A DNA stretch of 64,000 nucleotides from Pseudogracilibacillus sp037072025 (GCF_037072025.1 NZ_JAXHDD010000012.1:1-64000); one strand, 5' to 3'. Numbered from the stretch's first letter, positions 54,588 to 63,622 are shown. Notes: generated from the letters alone by a model not told the origin. Program-made: numbers and translations.

Positions 54588-55616
54588 TTATGTAAAGTAT
54601 TCAATTTTGGCTTCTGGAAAGTATTTATGCACATAACTACCTAACGTATCTTTTATCTCTTCTTGTTCATCATCTTGATACACATATTTCCAAATTCCAT
54701 ATCTGCCCCATTTCGTTTTTCGCTTTGATTCATCTAACTCCAATTTTGTCATTGGATAATTTTCTTGTATTACTCTTTTCGCAGGCTTTGTAAATCGGTG
54801 TTGAATCATTTCAAATGTTAAATCTTTACGGGTGTGAGCAGGTAAGGAAGCATCTAATTTTTCAAACATTTCCCGGTACCCTTCCTTCCAACCGTCATGT
54901 AAATAAATTGGAGCAACAATAAACCCAAGTGGATAGTCGGCTTCAGCTACTTTAACTGCTGCTTCAATTCGCTCATGAAGTCTAGATGTTCCTGGTTCAA
55001 AATACTTTATTATATATTCATCATTTATACTGAAGCGAAATCGTGTTTTTCCTTGATGATCTGCATCTAATAAGTGATCCACATGTGCAAATTTTGTTAC
55101 AAACCTCAGTTTTCCATGTTCAGACTTCCCAAAAAACTCTATTGCTCTCTTTAAATTATGTGTTAAATGATCAACACCGACAATATCCGACGTACAAGAA
55201 GCCTCAAATCGTGTTGTTTCAGGAGCTCGTTCCTCCATATAATCTATTGCAGCTTCAAAAATTTCATCGACATTAACATACGTACGAATATATGGTTTTG
55301 ACCCCATCGTAGTTTGTAAATAACAATAATGACAATGTCCCATACAGCCTGTTGCTAATGGGATTGCATATTCTGCAGAAGGTTTCGAGGTATCAAATTT
55401 TAACGTTTTACGAATCCCGATAACAAGTGTAGACTTAGCTATACGGTATTTTTGAAAATGATTTTCACCTGGTAAGTTTCTAATTTGATTATGAGAAGTT
55501 GTTTCTCGTACCTCAATATTCATATTCTTAAATTTTGTTACTAATTTTTGTGCTAGCGGATACTCCATCGCATTTGGTTCAACGTAAACAAGCTGAGGTA
55601 CAAATGGTTTAACCAT
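54588..55616 (-). CDS. splB: Spore photoproduct lyase
   Basis: SplB (342 residues) is a radical SAM enzyme that reverses the 5-thyminyl-5,6-dihydrothymine lesion formed in UV-irradiated spores. The Fe-S cysteines are in TGCMGHCHYCYLQT near residue 90, and the conserved cysteine that takes part in hydrogen transfer is in EASCTSDIVG near residue 140. I start at MVKPFVPQLVYVEP (55616), which gives the B. subtilis length; a 38-residue upstream extension lies inside splA. The start overlaps splA by 8 bp. Confidence 0.96.
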   Translation of the reverse strand: MVKPFVPQLVYVEPNAMEYPLAQKLVTKFKNMNIEVRETTSHNQIRNLPGENHFQKYRIAKSTLVIGIRKTLKFDTSKPSAEYAIPLATGCMGHCHYCYLQTTMGSKPYIRTYVNVDEIFEAAIDYMEERAPETTRFEASCTSDIVGVDHLTHNLKRAIEFFGKSEHGKLRFVTKFAHVDHLLDADHQGKTRFRFSINDEYIIKYFEPGTSRLHERIEAAVKVAEADYPLGFIVAPIYLHDGWKEGYREMFEKLDASLPAHTRKDLTFEMIQHRFTKPAKRVIQENYPMTKLELDESKRKTKWGRYGIWKYVYQDDEQEEIKDTLGSYVHKYFPEAKIEYFT

Positions 55617-55857
55617 AAAAACCATCCATTTCTGGAGAACTAAATGCTTCTTTATAAGCTTCTTCCGCCTCTTCTTCTGATTTGAAAAGCGCAAACTCAT
55701 CGGACAAAGGAAAATAATTATCGTGCGCAAACAAAGCTAATTCATTTGGTCTTTCTGGATTTTCGACGATTGCTGCTTGCTGAACTTGCGCAACATCTTG
55801 GGCATGTGGATTACGAATAATCATATAAACTATTTCACCAGCTTGAAATTGTTCCAT
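55609..55857 (-). CDS. splA: SplA-like regulator
   Basis: This 82-residue protein matches SplA, a TRAP-like negative regulator of splB in B. subtilis: EQFQAGEIVYMIIRNPHAQD followed by VAQVQQAAIVENPERPNELA. The start MEQFQAG at 55857 follows AAAGGTGAT. Order and overlap with splB reproduce the splAB operon. Confidence 0.9.
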   Translation of the reverse strand: MEQFQAGEIVYMIIRNPHAQDVAQVQQAAIVENPERPNELALFAHDNYFPLSDEFALFKSEEEAEEAYKEAFSSPEMDGFYG

Positions 55858-55938
55858 TTTTATCACCTTTTAAAATATAGTCATTATAGTATGGATTATT
55901 GAAGGTGAATTATGAAAAAATGATTACAAATATACAAA

Positions 55939-56541
55939 TTATATTTTTTTAAATAATCTATCCCATACTTCAGATGGGACCATACCGTTTGCTTCTACTG
56001 TTCCATCTTTCTTTAAATAAATTTCCAGCCGATCAGGTAAATTTACTAAATCTGCTTCCAACGCTTGATAACGATCGGTTAAAAAGTGAAAGCGTTGATT
56101 CGTTGACCCAACCCATGGACGATGCTTTTCTAATTTATCACGTTCAAACGGCCCATCGATAAAAAGATCTGTTACATCATACAAATCTTTCCATCCAGGT
56201 TTGTTCATCTTTTCTAGTTGTTCTTTATAATATCCACTAAAGGTCATCACGCTAAGTCCATCAGCTTGTGCTCGACTCCCAATCTCTGCAAGTGCCTCCG
56301 CTTGTTCAAAAGGTTCACCACCAAGAAATGTTATTCCTTCAATATTTTTTTCATTTTTACTTTTCATAATCATTTCCCAAATCGCATCGACAGATATACG
56401 GGTACCTTTATTAGGATTCCATGTCCACGGAACCCCACATCCTTTACAATGGATGGGACAACCTTGTACCCATACACAAGCACGACGGCCAGGACCTTCT
56501 GCCGTCGTTAATGGTAAAAATCGATGAAGTTGTACTTCCAT
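55939..56541 (-). CDS. Radical SAM 4Fe-4S protein, NrdG-like activase family
   Basis: This 200-residue protein has the radical SAM cluster motif C-x3-C-x2-C (Cys28, Cys32, Cys35 in GCPIHCKGCGVP), GEPFEQAEAL for SAM binding near residue 76, and an overall size like the anaerobic ribonucleotide reductase activase NrdG. No nrdD lies nearby. Instead it ends a compact gene group with HhH, DUF2997, DUF1257 and AAA ATPase genes, so it probably activates or modifies a different target. It is 81 bp upstream of splA. Confidence 0.85.
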   Translation of the reverse strand: MEVQLHRFLPLTTAEGPGRRACVWVQGCPIHCKGCGVPWTWNPNKGTRISVDAIWEMIMKSKNEKNIEGITFLGGEPFEQAEALAEIGSRAQADGLSVMTFSGYYKEQLEKMNKPGWKDLYDVTDLFIDGPFERDKLEKHRPWVGSTNQRFHFLTDRYQALEADLVNLPDRLEIYLKKDGTVEANGMVPSEVWDRLFKKI

Positions 56542-56613
56542 TACTTATCCACTAACCTTTCTGGATGTTTTTTATTTTCTCAAAATCTTGCTTGATTCAA
56601 TCAATAACAGTTT

Positions 56614-57399
56614 TTAGTAATCAACAACTCTTCCAGTTTGTTTTCTTCTTTCTAGTTGCTGTTGATCTGGTTTATGCTGATTCGACTTATTTTGTATGTT
56701 GTTATCATTTTTACGTTTATTTCTTAATTCTTCATCCGAAAAAACAATATATGGTTTCGCTTTAATTAAGACATGTGGCTTCACGTTTAACGAGTTTACT
56801 AAATGAGTATACGATGTAAATGCAGTAACTTTATTTCGAACGATAATAATTTCTTTTGCCATAAAAGATCCCACAGACGGCAACTGCTTTAGTTGTGCTT
56901 CCGTTGCACTATTTATGTTAACAAAGGTTGGATGCTTTTGGGCTTTCTTACGGCTTTTCTTTCGTTTCATCGGGTATTTAGTTGGAGCAGGCTTTGTAGA
57001 TGGCGTAATAGTACTACGAGTTCGTATTTGTTGGTTTCTTCTTGGTTGCACCATTAAAGATGGCATTTTATCAGGTGCAATTTGCCTTGCTAATAGTTGC
57101 AAATATTCAATTCGTGCCAAAAAAGCTTGAACAAAAGCGGCGATCCAGCCCATTATCACAAGACTTACTGAAAGATCAAAGACAACATGTTCTTCATCAA
57201 ATTGCCCATCAACTATAAAAAACTGAACAACGATTAGTAAATAAATAAATCCAGAAATTAGCCACTTCATTTTTTTTGCTCGTGCACCAATATAAAAAAA
57301 GCTAATATAAGAAGAAAAACCAAATGGAAAAAGGAGCCAACATAACCAAATAGATCTGGACCATTCCCATTTTTTTCCGAAAGGAGTTATTGGATTCAT
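56614..57399 (-). CDS. Membrane-anchored helix-hairpin-helix (ComEA-like) protein
   Basis: The first 100 or so residues of this 261-residue protein hold three or four membrane helices (SIWLCWLLFPFGFSSYISFF, WLISGFIYLLIVVQFFIV, VSLVIMGWIAAFVQAFLA). A basic linker (KRKKSRKKAQK) then leads to a helix-hairpin-helix domain, FVNINSATEAQLKQLPSVGS, near residue 158, of the kind that binds DNA in ComEA. The C-terminus is polar and lysine/glutamine-rich. It lies 5 bp after the DUF2997 gene, so it belongs to the same operon. Confidence 0.8.
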   Translation of the reverse strand: MNPITPFGKKWEWSRSIWLCWLLFPFGFSSYISFFYIGARAKKMKWLISGFIYLLIVVQFFIVDGQFDEEHVVFDLSVSLVIMGWIAAFVQAFLARIEYLQLLARQIAPDKMPSLMVQPRRNQQIRTRSTITPSTKPAPTKYPMKRKKSRKKAQKHPTFVNINSATEAQLKQLPSVGSFMAKEIIIVRNKVTAFTSYTHLVNSLNVKPHVLIKAKPYIVFSDEELRNKRKNDNNIQNKSNQHKPDQQQLERRKQTGRVVDY

Positions 57400-57404
57400 T
57401 GTCC

Positions 57405-57632
57405 TTAGTCTCCTTTAACTTCCATTTGTTGTTCAACCGGTGTTTGCTCTTCTTGATATTGCAACTGTTGTGCAAGTAAAAACTCCTCGGTATATTTAGA
57501 ATCTACTGTTTCAGCATCCAATAGGCTTTCTAGAATTTCCACATAGTCCAAACATTCTTCATCATTCATTCCAATCGTTTTTGCACGAATTTCACCTGTG
57601 GCAGTTATCTCCAATCTTATTTTTTTCTCCAT
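57405..57632 (-). CDS. DUF2997 protein
   Basis: This 75-residue protein has the DUF2997 layout: a beta-strand pair (KIRLEITATGEIRAKTIG) followed by a conserved helix with CLDYVEILESLL. DUF2997 genes are commonly next to DUF1257/Ycf35 genes, as here (4 bp). The function is unknown. Confidence 0.8.
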   Translation of the reverse strand: MEKKIRLEITATGEIRAKTIGMNDEECLDYVEILESLLDAETVDSKYTEEFLLAQQLQYQEEQTPVEQQMEVKGD

Positions 57633-57636
57633 TCTC

Positions 57637-58080
57637 CTACTCTCCTACCTGGAATGTTAAAACAATTGTGTCTTCCTCATTCCGTTTTTCAGATTCAAGT
57701 ATTAATCCTTCATTTTTAGCTCGTTCTACTAATTTATGATATGTTTTTTGTTGTACGATTCTCGTATATTCTTCATGTGTATTTTTCACAAATTCCTCGG
57801 CATCTTTTAGAGGAATGTCTTTATGAAAAACAGCACTAATTGTATCATCTTCTTGGCGTTGAAAAACTATTTCGACATTCCCTAGCGTTGATTCAATCTG
57901 CCTTTTATCAAGCGAGACATTACATCCACGGTTTTTAAGGGCTTCTGTTAAGATGTTTTCATCTTTTAAGTTTGTATCAATCTTATAGTAAATTCCTTCT
58001 TCAATCTTATCTTGCAAGGCATACGAAACAACAGATGAAGCAGCAATTGCAATCGGAATTAAAGTCAATGATAAACTCAA
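57637..58080 (-). CDS. DUF1257 (Ycf35-like) protein
   Basis: This 147-residue protein begins with a hydrophobic stretch (LTLIPIAIAASSVVSYAL) that may be a membrane anchor. The remainder resembles DUF1257/Ycf35, a family found in cyanobacteria, plastids and some Firmicutes, usually with DUF2997 and often an AAA ATPase. Its biochemical role is not known. It lies 18 bp after the AAA gene. Confidence 0.75.
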   Translation of the reverse strand: MSLSLTLIPIAIAASSVVSYALQDKIEEGIYYKIDTNLKDENILTEALKNRGCNVSLDKRQIESTLGNVEIVFQRQEDDTISAVFHKDIPLKDAEEFVKNTHEEYTRIVQQKTYHKLVERAKNEGLILESEKRNEEDTIVLTFQVGE

Positions 58081-58098
58081 ATTTCTTCCTCCTTTAGT

Positions 58099-59763
58099 TT
58101 AAAAATCTAACATTCTTCCCCCACGTTTCGAATGTACATCACTTGCATCTTCTGGAAGGGATTTTTTCTCTTCCTCCGCAACTTCTTCGTATTCTCTTCG
58201 ATCATCGCGAAGTGTAGCAGTAACTGCGCGAACACTTGCCCATTCTCGTAATCTTTTAATTTCTTCCGCCTGTGTAATCGATAATGGAACAATTTCCTCA
58301 ATTGCTTTTTCAAGGTCTTTTACTTGTAATCCACGATTTTCAGCATACGCTTCAAATAACCCAATAATAACAACTTGTTCAATTTCAGCACCGATAAATC
58401 CTTCTGTCAATTTAGCAAGATGCTCATATGTTTCATTCGTGAGTGGAAATTCACCTCTAGCTTTGTCTGATTGCAACCGTTTTTCAATATGAATTTTAAA
58501 AATTCCTTTACGTTCTATTACAGTTGGGAGATCGACAAAAAATATTTCATTGAACCGCCCTTTACGTAAGAACTCAGGTGGTAAACGCTGAATATCATTA
58601 GCAGTTGCAACAAGAAAGACAGGTGCCGTTTTATCTTGCATCCAATTTAAAAAAGTTGCAAAGATTCTTGAGGAGGTTCCACTATCTCCAGATGAACTTG
58701 TTCCTGCAAGTCCCTTTTCAATTTCATCAATCCATAAAATGGATGGTGCAATAGCTTCAGCTGTTTCAATCGCTTTTCGCATATTTTCCTCACTACTACC
58801 TACAATTCCACTAAAAATTTTACCCATGTCTAGTTTTAAAAGTGGTAGTTTCCACAATGAACTGACTGCTTTGGCGATCAAACTCTTTCCACATCCAGGT
58901 ACCCCTGTAATTAATAATCCCTTAGGTGCAGGTAGTCCATATTCACTGGCCGAATCCATCCATGAATTGTTTCGTTTTTTAAGCCAACGTTTTATATTTT
59001 CAAGCCCACCGATATCTTCCATGCTCGGATCCTGGGGTATGTACTCTAAAATTTCATTCTTTTTAATAATTTGTTGTTTCTCACTTAAAACATGTTCTAC
59101 CGTATTAATATCTAGTCTTCCGTCCATAACCATCGATAAAGCAAATGCATTTTCTGCCTCTTGAATGGTAAGTCCAAGAGCGGCTTTTACAACTAGCTCC
59201 TTTTCTGCATTCGATAAGTCGACAGTAATACGCGGATTATTTTCATTTAACTTTATCATTTGATCCAATACTTTTTCTATCTCTTCATACGTCGGTAACC
59301 CATATTCGACAATCATAATATCTTTTTGCAGTTCCATTGGAATATCAAATGTCGGTGACACAAAAATAACATTTTTCGGATTCGGATCATGTTCAATGAC
59401 AGACACTAAATCGCGTATTCGGCGAACTACTGCGTGATCTGTCTGTCCACCGTGACCTAAAAATATATGAAAATCTTTTAAAATAATTACAGCAGGTTCA
59501 TCAATATTTTCAATTTGATTAAGAACTTGTATCGGTTGTTTGTATTTACTAAGTGAAGTGTCTGTATCCGAAAGCAATCCTTCCGTTACACTCCATGTAT
59601 AAACTTGTCGAACTGTTTTAATCTGTTTTTTATCTGAACAGATACGTTTAATATCACGAATTAACCGTTCTTCTTCCCACGTTGTAATCGATAAAAATGA
59701 AAATCTTGCTCGTAAATAATGAGCAAGTCGCATTGAAAATGATTTTTCCACCACTCGTTCCAC
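58099..59763 (-). CDS. AAA-family ATPase (Ycf46-like)
   Basis: This 554-residue ATPase has a degenerate N-terminal AAA-like half (about residues 10-220, SFLSITTWEEERLIRDIKRI) and an active AAA domain with Walker A TGVPGCGKSLIAKA near residue 288, Walker B ILWIDEIEKGL near residue 343, and the arginine-finger region LRKGRFNEIFFVDLP near 402. This double layout matches the plastid/cyanobacterial Ycf46 family, remodelling ATPases of unclear function. It heads the DUF1257-DUF2997-HhH-radical SAM operon. Confidence 0.85.
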   Translation of the reverse strand: MERVVEKSFSMRLAHYLRARFSFLSITTWEEERLIRDIKRICSDKKQIKTVRQVYTWSVTEGLLSDTDTSLSKYKQPIQVLNQIENIDEPAVIILKDFHIFLGHGGQTDHAVVRRIRDLVSVIEHDPNPKNVIFVSPTFDIPMELQKDIMIVEYGLPTYEEIEKVLDQMIKLNENNPRITVDLSNAEKELVVKAALGLTIQEAENAFALSMVMDGRLDINTVEHVLSEKQQIIKKNEILEYIPQDPSMEDIGGLENIKRWLKKRNNSWMDSASEYGLPAPKGLLITGVPGCGKSLIAKAVSSLWKLPLLKLDMGKIFSGIVGSSEENMRKAIETAEAIAPSILWIDEIEKGLAGTSSSGDSGTSSRIFATFLNWMQDKTAPVFLVATANDIQRLPPEFLRKGRFNEIFFVDLPTVIERKGIFKIHIEKRLQSDKARGEFPLTNETYEHLAKLTEGFIGAEIEQVVIIGLFEAYAENRGLQVKDLEKAIEEIVPLSITQAEEIKRLREWASVRAVTATLRDDRREYEEVAEEEKKSLPEDASDVHSKRGGRMLDF

Positions 59764-59835
59764 CCCATTATGTGCTACATTCTGTCATTTTCTTTATATT
59801 AATTATATAAGAAAATTAAGCACATTTCATCCGGG

Positions 59836-60477
59836 CTAAAAGAACCATTTTTCGTACGTGCGCCGTGTTTGAATATTTTTATATAAGAAAATAAGCAATA
59901 ATATATAAAGATATCCAACAAAAAAACCTGTAATCACATCTGTAAGATAGTGTACATTAATAAAATATCTACTCGACCCTATTAATACAATCAAAATACC
60001 GAAAAAAATCCGAATGCTTAACTTCTGTTTTGGAAATCGTTCGCTTAAAAAATATGCTAATAATCCGTAACAAACAATGGAAGTAACTGCATGTCCAGAA
60101 GGAAAACTAAACCCGAGAGCATCAAGTTCTTTTGAAATACTAGGACGTTCTCTAGCAATAAGGTGTTTAATAAAACGATTCAACACCGAAGCTCCAAGTG
60201 TTCCAAAACCAAAAATAATGGCTGGAAAGACTTTTTTGTAAGCAATCCATAATATAACCATCATGACAATAACAAACGGGAAGACAAAAGACTTGCCACC
60301 AAGCTCCGTCATACCTCGAAAAAAAGTATATACTCTCGTGCCTGCAACCTCTTCAACCAACCCTCTCGTTATTTGGTCTGTTAGGGGGACTTTTCCATGT
60401 TTAAGTTCTAGAATCCAAATGATAATAGCAATTAACCCGATTGTTAAAACGGTTATATGTATACTATTTCTTTTCAT
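59836..60477 (-). CDS. PAP2-family phosphatase
   Basis: This is a 213-residue membrane phosphatase with the three-part PAP2 signature: KHLIARERPS near residue 110, FPSGH near 127, and SRYFINVHYLTDV near 175. About six membrane helices are visible. Such enzymes dephosphorylate lipid phosphates, including phosphatidylglycerol phosphate and undecaprenyl pyrophosphate. It is 72 bp upstream of the AAA gene and may share its transcript. Confidence 0.92.
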   Translation of the reverse strand: MKRNSIHITVLTIGLIAIIIWILELKHGKVPLTDQITRGLVEEVAGTRVYTFFRGMTELGGKSFVFPFVIVMMVILWIAYKKVFPAIIFGFGTLGASVLNRFIKHLIARERPSISKELDALGFSFPSGHAVTSIVCYGLLAYFLSERFPKQKLSIRIFFGILIVLIGSSRYFINVHYLTDVITGFFVGYLYILLLIFLYKNIQTRRTYEKWFF

Positions 60478-60692
60478 ATAAAATTTCCTTTCATCATTTT
60501 ACAAGTAGAAGCTTATCTACTAATAAATTTAGGAATTTATCGTTTTAATATTAAACTTAATATTAAATTTCCGTTTCACTAGATAATTTGTTACATAAGA
60601 TGCACTTTATATGGTAATCTTAAATATAGTTATAGCATAGTATGCTAATAAAAATGCAAGCAAATACAAAACAGAAGAAAGGAAAATTAAAC

Positions 60693-60959
60693 ATGATAAG
60701 TAAAGAATTTACCGTAACGGGAGAAACAGGATTGCACGCAAGACCAGCTACACAATTAGTACAAGTTGCGAGCCGCTTTTCATCAGACGTCGAATTGGAA
60801 TATCAAAATAAAAAAGTAAATGTAAAATCAATTATGGGTGTGATGTCGTTAGGTATCGCACAAGGTGGAAAATTTACCATTATCATTGACGGGCATGATG
60901 AAGAGGAAGCAATGAAAAATATTGAAGAATTATTTACTAAAGAAGGGATAGCTAACTAA
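60693..60959 (+). CDS. ptsH: Phosphocarrier protein HPr
   Basis: HPr (88 residues) carries phosphate from enzyme I to PTS sugar transporters and, when phosphorylated on Ser46, is the co-repressor of CcpA. His15 (TGLHARPATQ) and Ser46 (VKSIMGVMSLG) are both intact. The start MISKEFTVTG follows AGAAAGGAAA. The stop overlaps the start of ptsI by one base, the normal coupling, but the ptsI that follows is destroyed. Confidence 0.96.
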   Translation: MISKEFTVTGETGLHARPATQLVQVASRFSSDVELEYQNKKVNVKSIMGVMSLGIAQGGKFTIIIDGHDEEEAMKNIEELFTKEGIAN

Positions 60960-62040
60960 TGTCATTAAGCTTAGAAGGCATTAGTGCATCAAGTGGTATT
61001 GCATTTGGAAAAGCTTATAAACTAATTAAACCTGATTTGTCCTTCGAAAAAAAGCTAGTTAAAAATAGTGATTTTGAAATCACTAAATTACATAATTCTT
61101 TAAAGAAATGATAACTACCAAGTAGAATTAGTAGCAAATATTGGTTCATCAAAAGATTTAGAACAAGTTAAAGTCAATGGTGCTGAAGGTATTGGACTAT
61201 ACCGGACAGAGTTTTTGTACATGGAAAGAACATCTTTGCCTACTGAAGAGGAACAATTTGATGCATACAAAACTGTATTACAGGAGATGAATGGGAAACC
61301 GGTAATTGTTCGGACGCTAGATATTGGAGCAGGATAAACAGCTACCCTACTTAGATATGCCAAAAGAAATGAACCCTTTTTTAGGACTTCGTGCAATTCG
61401 ATTTTCCCTAAAATGACCATCTTCAGAACACAATTGCGTGCTTTAATCCGGGCCAGTAACTACGGAAACCTAAAAATTATGTTTCCAATGATTGCAACAT
61501 TTGATGAATTTCATGAAGCAAAACGAATTCTTATTGAAGAGAAACAAAAACTCCAAAAACAGAATTTACCTGTTGGGAATATGGAAGTCGGAATTATGGT
61601 AGAAACTCCGGCTACAGTAATGCTGATCGATCAATTTGCTAAAGAAGTAGATTTTTTTAGTATCGAAACTAACGACCTCATTCAAAATACATTTGCAGCT
61701 GATCGTATGAATGAACATGTAGAATATTTATACCAACCATACTACCCGGTAATTTTACGCTTAGTGAAAATAGTAGTTGATGCAGCACTCGCTGAAGGTA
61801 AAGGAGTTGGAATGTGTGGATAAATGGCTGGAGATCCAAAAAGCAATTCCACTCTTATTAGGACTTGGACTAAATGAGTTCTCAATGAGCGTATCCTCAA
61901 TACTTCCAGCTCGAAGCCAATTGAAAAAAATAAACAAAAAAGACATGGAACTTTTAGTAGAAAAAACACTTTTAATGAAACCAGCCGATGAAGTGCTCAA
62001 ACTTTTAAAAAAACATTTGAAACAGCTCTTCCGATTTTAA
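60959..62040 (+). pseudogene. ptsI: Broken ptsI (PTS enzyme I)
   Basis: The gene opens normally (MSLSLEGISASSGIAFGKAY) but after about 49 codons meets a stop. It resumes at about 61105 with YQVELVANIGSSKDLEQV, roughly 230 codons further on in the protein, so the phosphohistidine region is deleted. Further damage is a frameshift near 61335 (DIGAG then stop), another near 61415 between RAIRFSLK and FRTQLRALIRAS, a premature TAA at 61821 replacing the glutamate after GMCG, and substitutions in SIETNDLIQN. The last frame reaches LLGLGLNEFSMSVSSILPA. No functional enzyme I can come from this locus. Confidence 0.95.
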
Positions 62041-62096
62041 AGAAGAGCTGTTTATTTAGCAGATTAATATAGTGACTTCTGTTTATTTTTTCTTCC

Positions 62097-62320
62097 CGTG
62101 GTTAAAACAAATATTGTGTGGTTATTTCCGATTTTTCGTGATTAAAATAGATATTACGTGGTTATTTCGTAATTTTCGTGGTTGATCGCGCATGACGTGG
62201 TTATTTTCACTAGTTTCTAACGAGATCAAAGGCACACGGGGCTCTTCTCACTACTTTCAAATGAAATCGAGGCGCGGGATTCCAATTCCCCGTGATTAAA
62301 ACAGATATTTTATGGTTATT
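62097..62320. repeat. TAACCACG array in reverse orientation, eight units
   Basis: CGTGGTTA or near variants start at 62097, 62117, 62137, 62157, 62177 and 62196; a second group lies at 62291 and 62311. Spacing is 19-20 bp. It lies between the ptsI remnant and the GTTCAAAA-ended repeat near menC. Confidence 0.85.
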
Positions 62321-62377
62321 TCGCAGAATAGCCGATTAACAAAAAACTAATACTTTGGAATTTGCATAAAACAAATT

Positions 62378-62496
62378 TCTCCAAAACGAAGAACTTAAAG
62401 GGCACCTTCCCGGCGCAGCTTTGAGCAGCGGAAAACCAAGCCAACGAAGAAATTCGCAGTGTCATTTTTACCGGACTTTTTGAACATCCTTTATAT
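62378..62496. repeat. Copy 4 of the GTTCAAAA-ended repeat, truncated
   Basis: On the minus strand it opens AAAGGATGTTCAAAAAGTCC and continues with the family blocks GCGAATTTCTTCGTTGGCTT and GGTTTTCCGCT. The opposite terminal repeat is degenerate or absent. It runs up to the stop codon of the OSBS-like gene. Confidence 0.75.
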
Positions 62497-63606
62497 GTTA
62501 AATTCCTTTGTACTAAGCGTAAACTCTTCCAACGCCTCTTCATCAACCTCATACCCAATTCCCGGCTTTGTTGGGACATTAATGACGCCATTTTCGACAA
62601 CTACTTCCGGCTCAATAATATCCTTTTTCCAGTAACGAGAAGATCCAGCAGTATCACCAGGCAACGTAAATTGTGATAAGGTTGTAAGTGCAATATTATG
62701 TGCACGACCTACGCCTGCTTCTAACATGCCACCACACCAGACGTCGATGCCTTTTTCTTTGCAATAATCATGAATTCGTATTGACTCCGTTAATCCACCG
62801 ACACGTCCGATCTTAATATTAATGATTTTACAGCTTCCTAGTTCAATTGCTTTTCTAGCATCTTCAAGAGAGTGTATACTCTCGTCCAAGCATATAGGTG
62901 TTGTCATTGCAGCCTGCAGTTTCGCATGATCAATAATATCATCATGTGCGAGTGGTTGTTCAATCATCATTAGATCTAAGTCATCTAATTTTCGTAAATG
63001 ATCGATATCATTTAATGTATATGATGAATTTGCATCAGCCATTAATTTCGTCTCTGGAAATACACACCGCACTTCTTTTAGAACATCGACATCATATCCC
63101 GGTTTAATTTTTATTTTGATTCGTTTATACCCTTCTTGTACATAATGCTCAATTTTTCTTAGTAGATCGTTTACAGTCGGCTCGATACCAAGGCTAATTC
63201 CGACATCAATTGCTTTTCTTTTTCCACCTAACGCTTCTGCTAAGGAAATATTTTTTTGTTTTGCATACAGATCCCAAACCGCACCTTCAAGTGCAGCTTT
63301 TGCCATATTATTTCTTCTAATTGGGTGAAACAGATCAAACACCTCATCTGGATGGTGAATTTCGTTATTTTTTAAAATAGGTATAAGAAAGTCAGTCATT
63401 ATATGCAAATTTGTTTGCACGGTTTCTTCACTATACCATGGACTTGTAAATGCAACAGATTCGCCAAAACCTCGCTTACCACTTCCATCTATCATTTCGG
63501 TAATAAAAAACTCTTTCTCCTGAAACGTCCCAAAACTCGTTGAAAATGGATCATTTAATGACATTTTTAAATGATGTAGTTTGATCTTTTCTATAAATAG
63601 TGTCAT
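62491..63606 (-). CDS. o-Succinylbenzoate synthase / N-succinylamino acid racemase family
   Basis: This enolase-superfamily enzyme has 371 residues. The KxK motif lies in YKRIKIKIKPG near residue 160, metal ligands in LMADANSSY, MIEQPL and LDESIHS, and the second lysine in IINIKIGRVGG near residue 262. Sequence alone does not separate menaquinone-pathway OSBS from N-succinylamino acid racemase. No men gene adjoins it, and the gene upstream is a COG3375-type GNAT, an arrangement known for the racemase pathway in Geobacillus. I therefore favour the racemase. The start MTLFIEKIK follows TTGGAGGG. Confidence 0.88.
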   Translation of the reverse strand: MTLFIEKIKLHHLKMSLNDPFSTSFGTFQEKEFFITEMIDGSGKRGFGESVAFTSPWYSEETVQTNLHIMTDFLIPILKNNEIHHPDEVFDLFHPIRRNNMAKAALEGAVWDLYAKQKNISLAEALGGKRKAIDVGISLGIEPTVNDLLRKIEHYVQEGYKRIKIKIKPGYDVDVLKEVRCVFPETKLMADANSSYTLNDIDHLRKLDDLDLMMIEQPLAHDDIIDHAKLQAAMTTPICLDESIHSLEDARKAIELGSCKIINIKIGRVGGLTESIRIHDYCKEKGIDVWCGGMLEAGVGRAHNIALTTLSQFTLPGDTAGSSRYWKKDIIEPEVVVENGVINVPTKPGIGYEVDEEALEEFTLSTKEFNI

Positions 63607-63622
63607 CTCTTTCCCTCCAAAA

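Noticed and set aside
62316..62600. 94-residue minus-strand frame overlapping the end of the OSBS-like gene
   Set aside because: It is another frame of that gene running into the GTTCAAAA-ended repeat.
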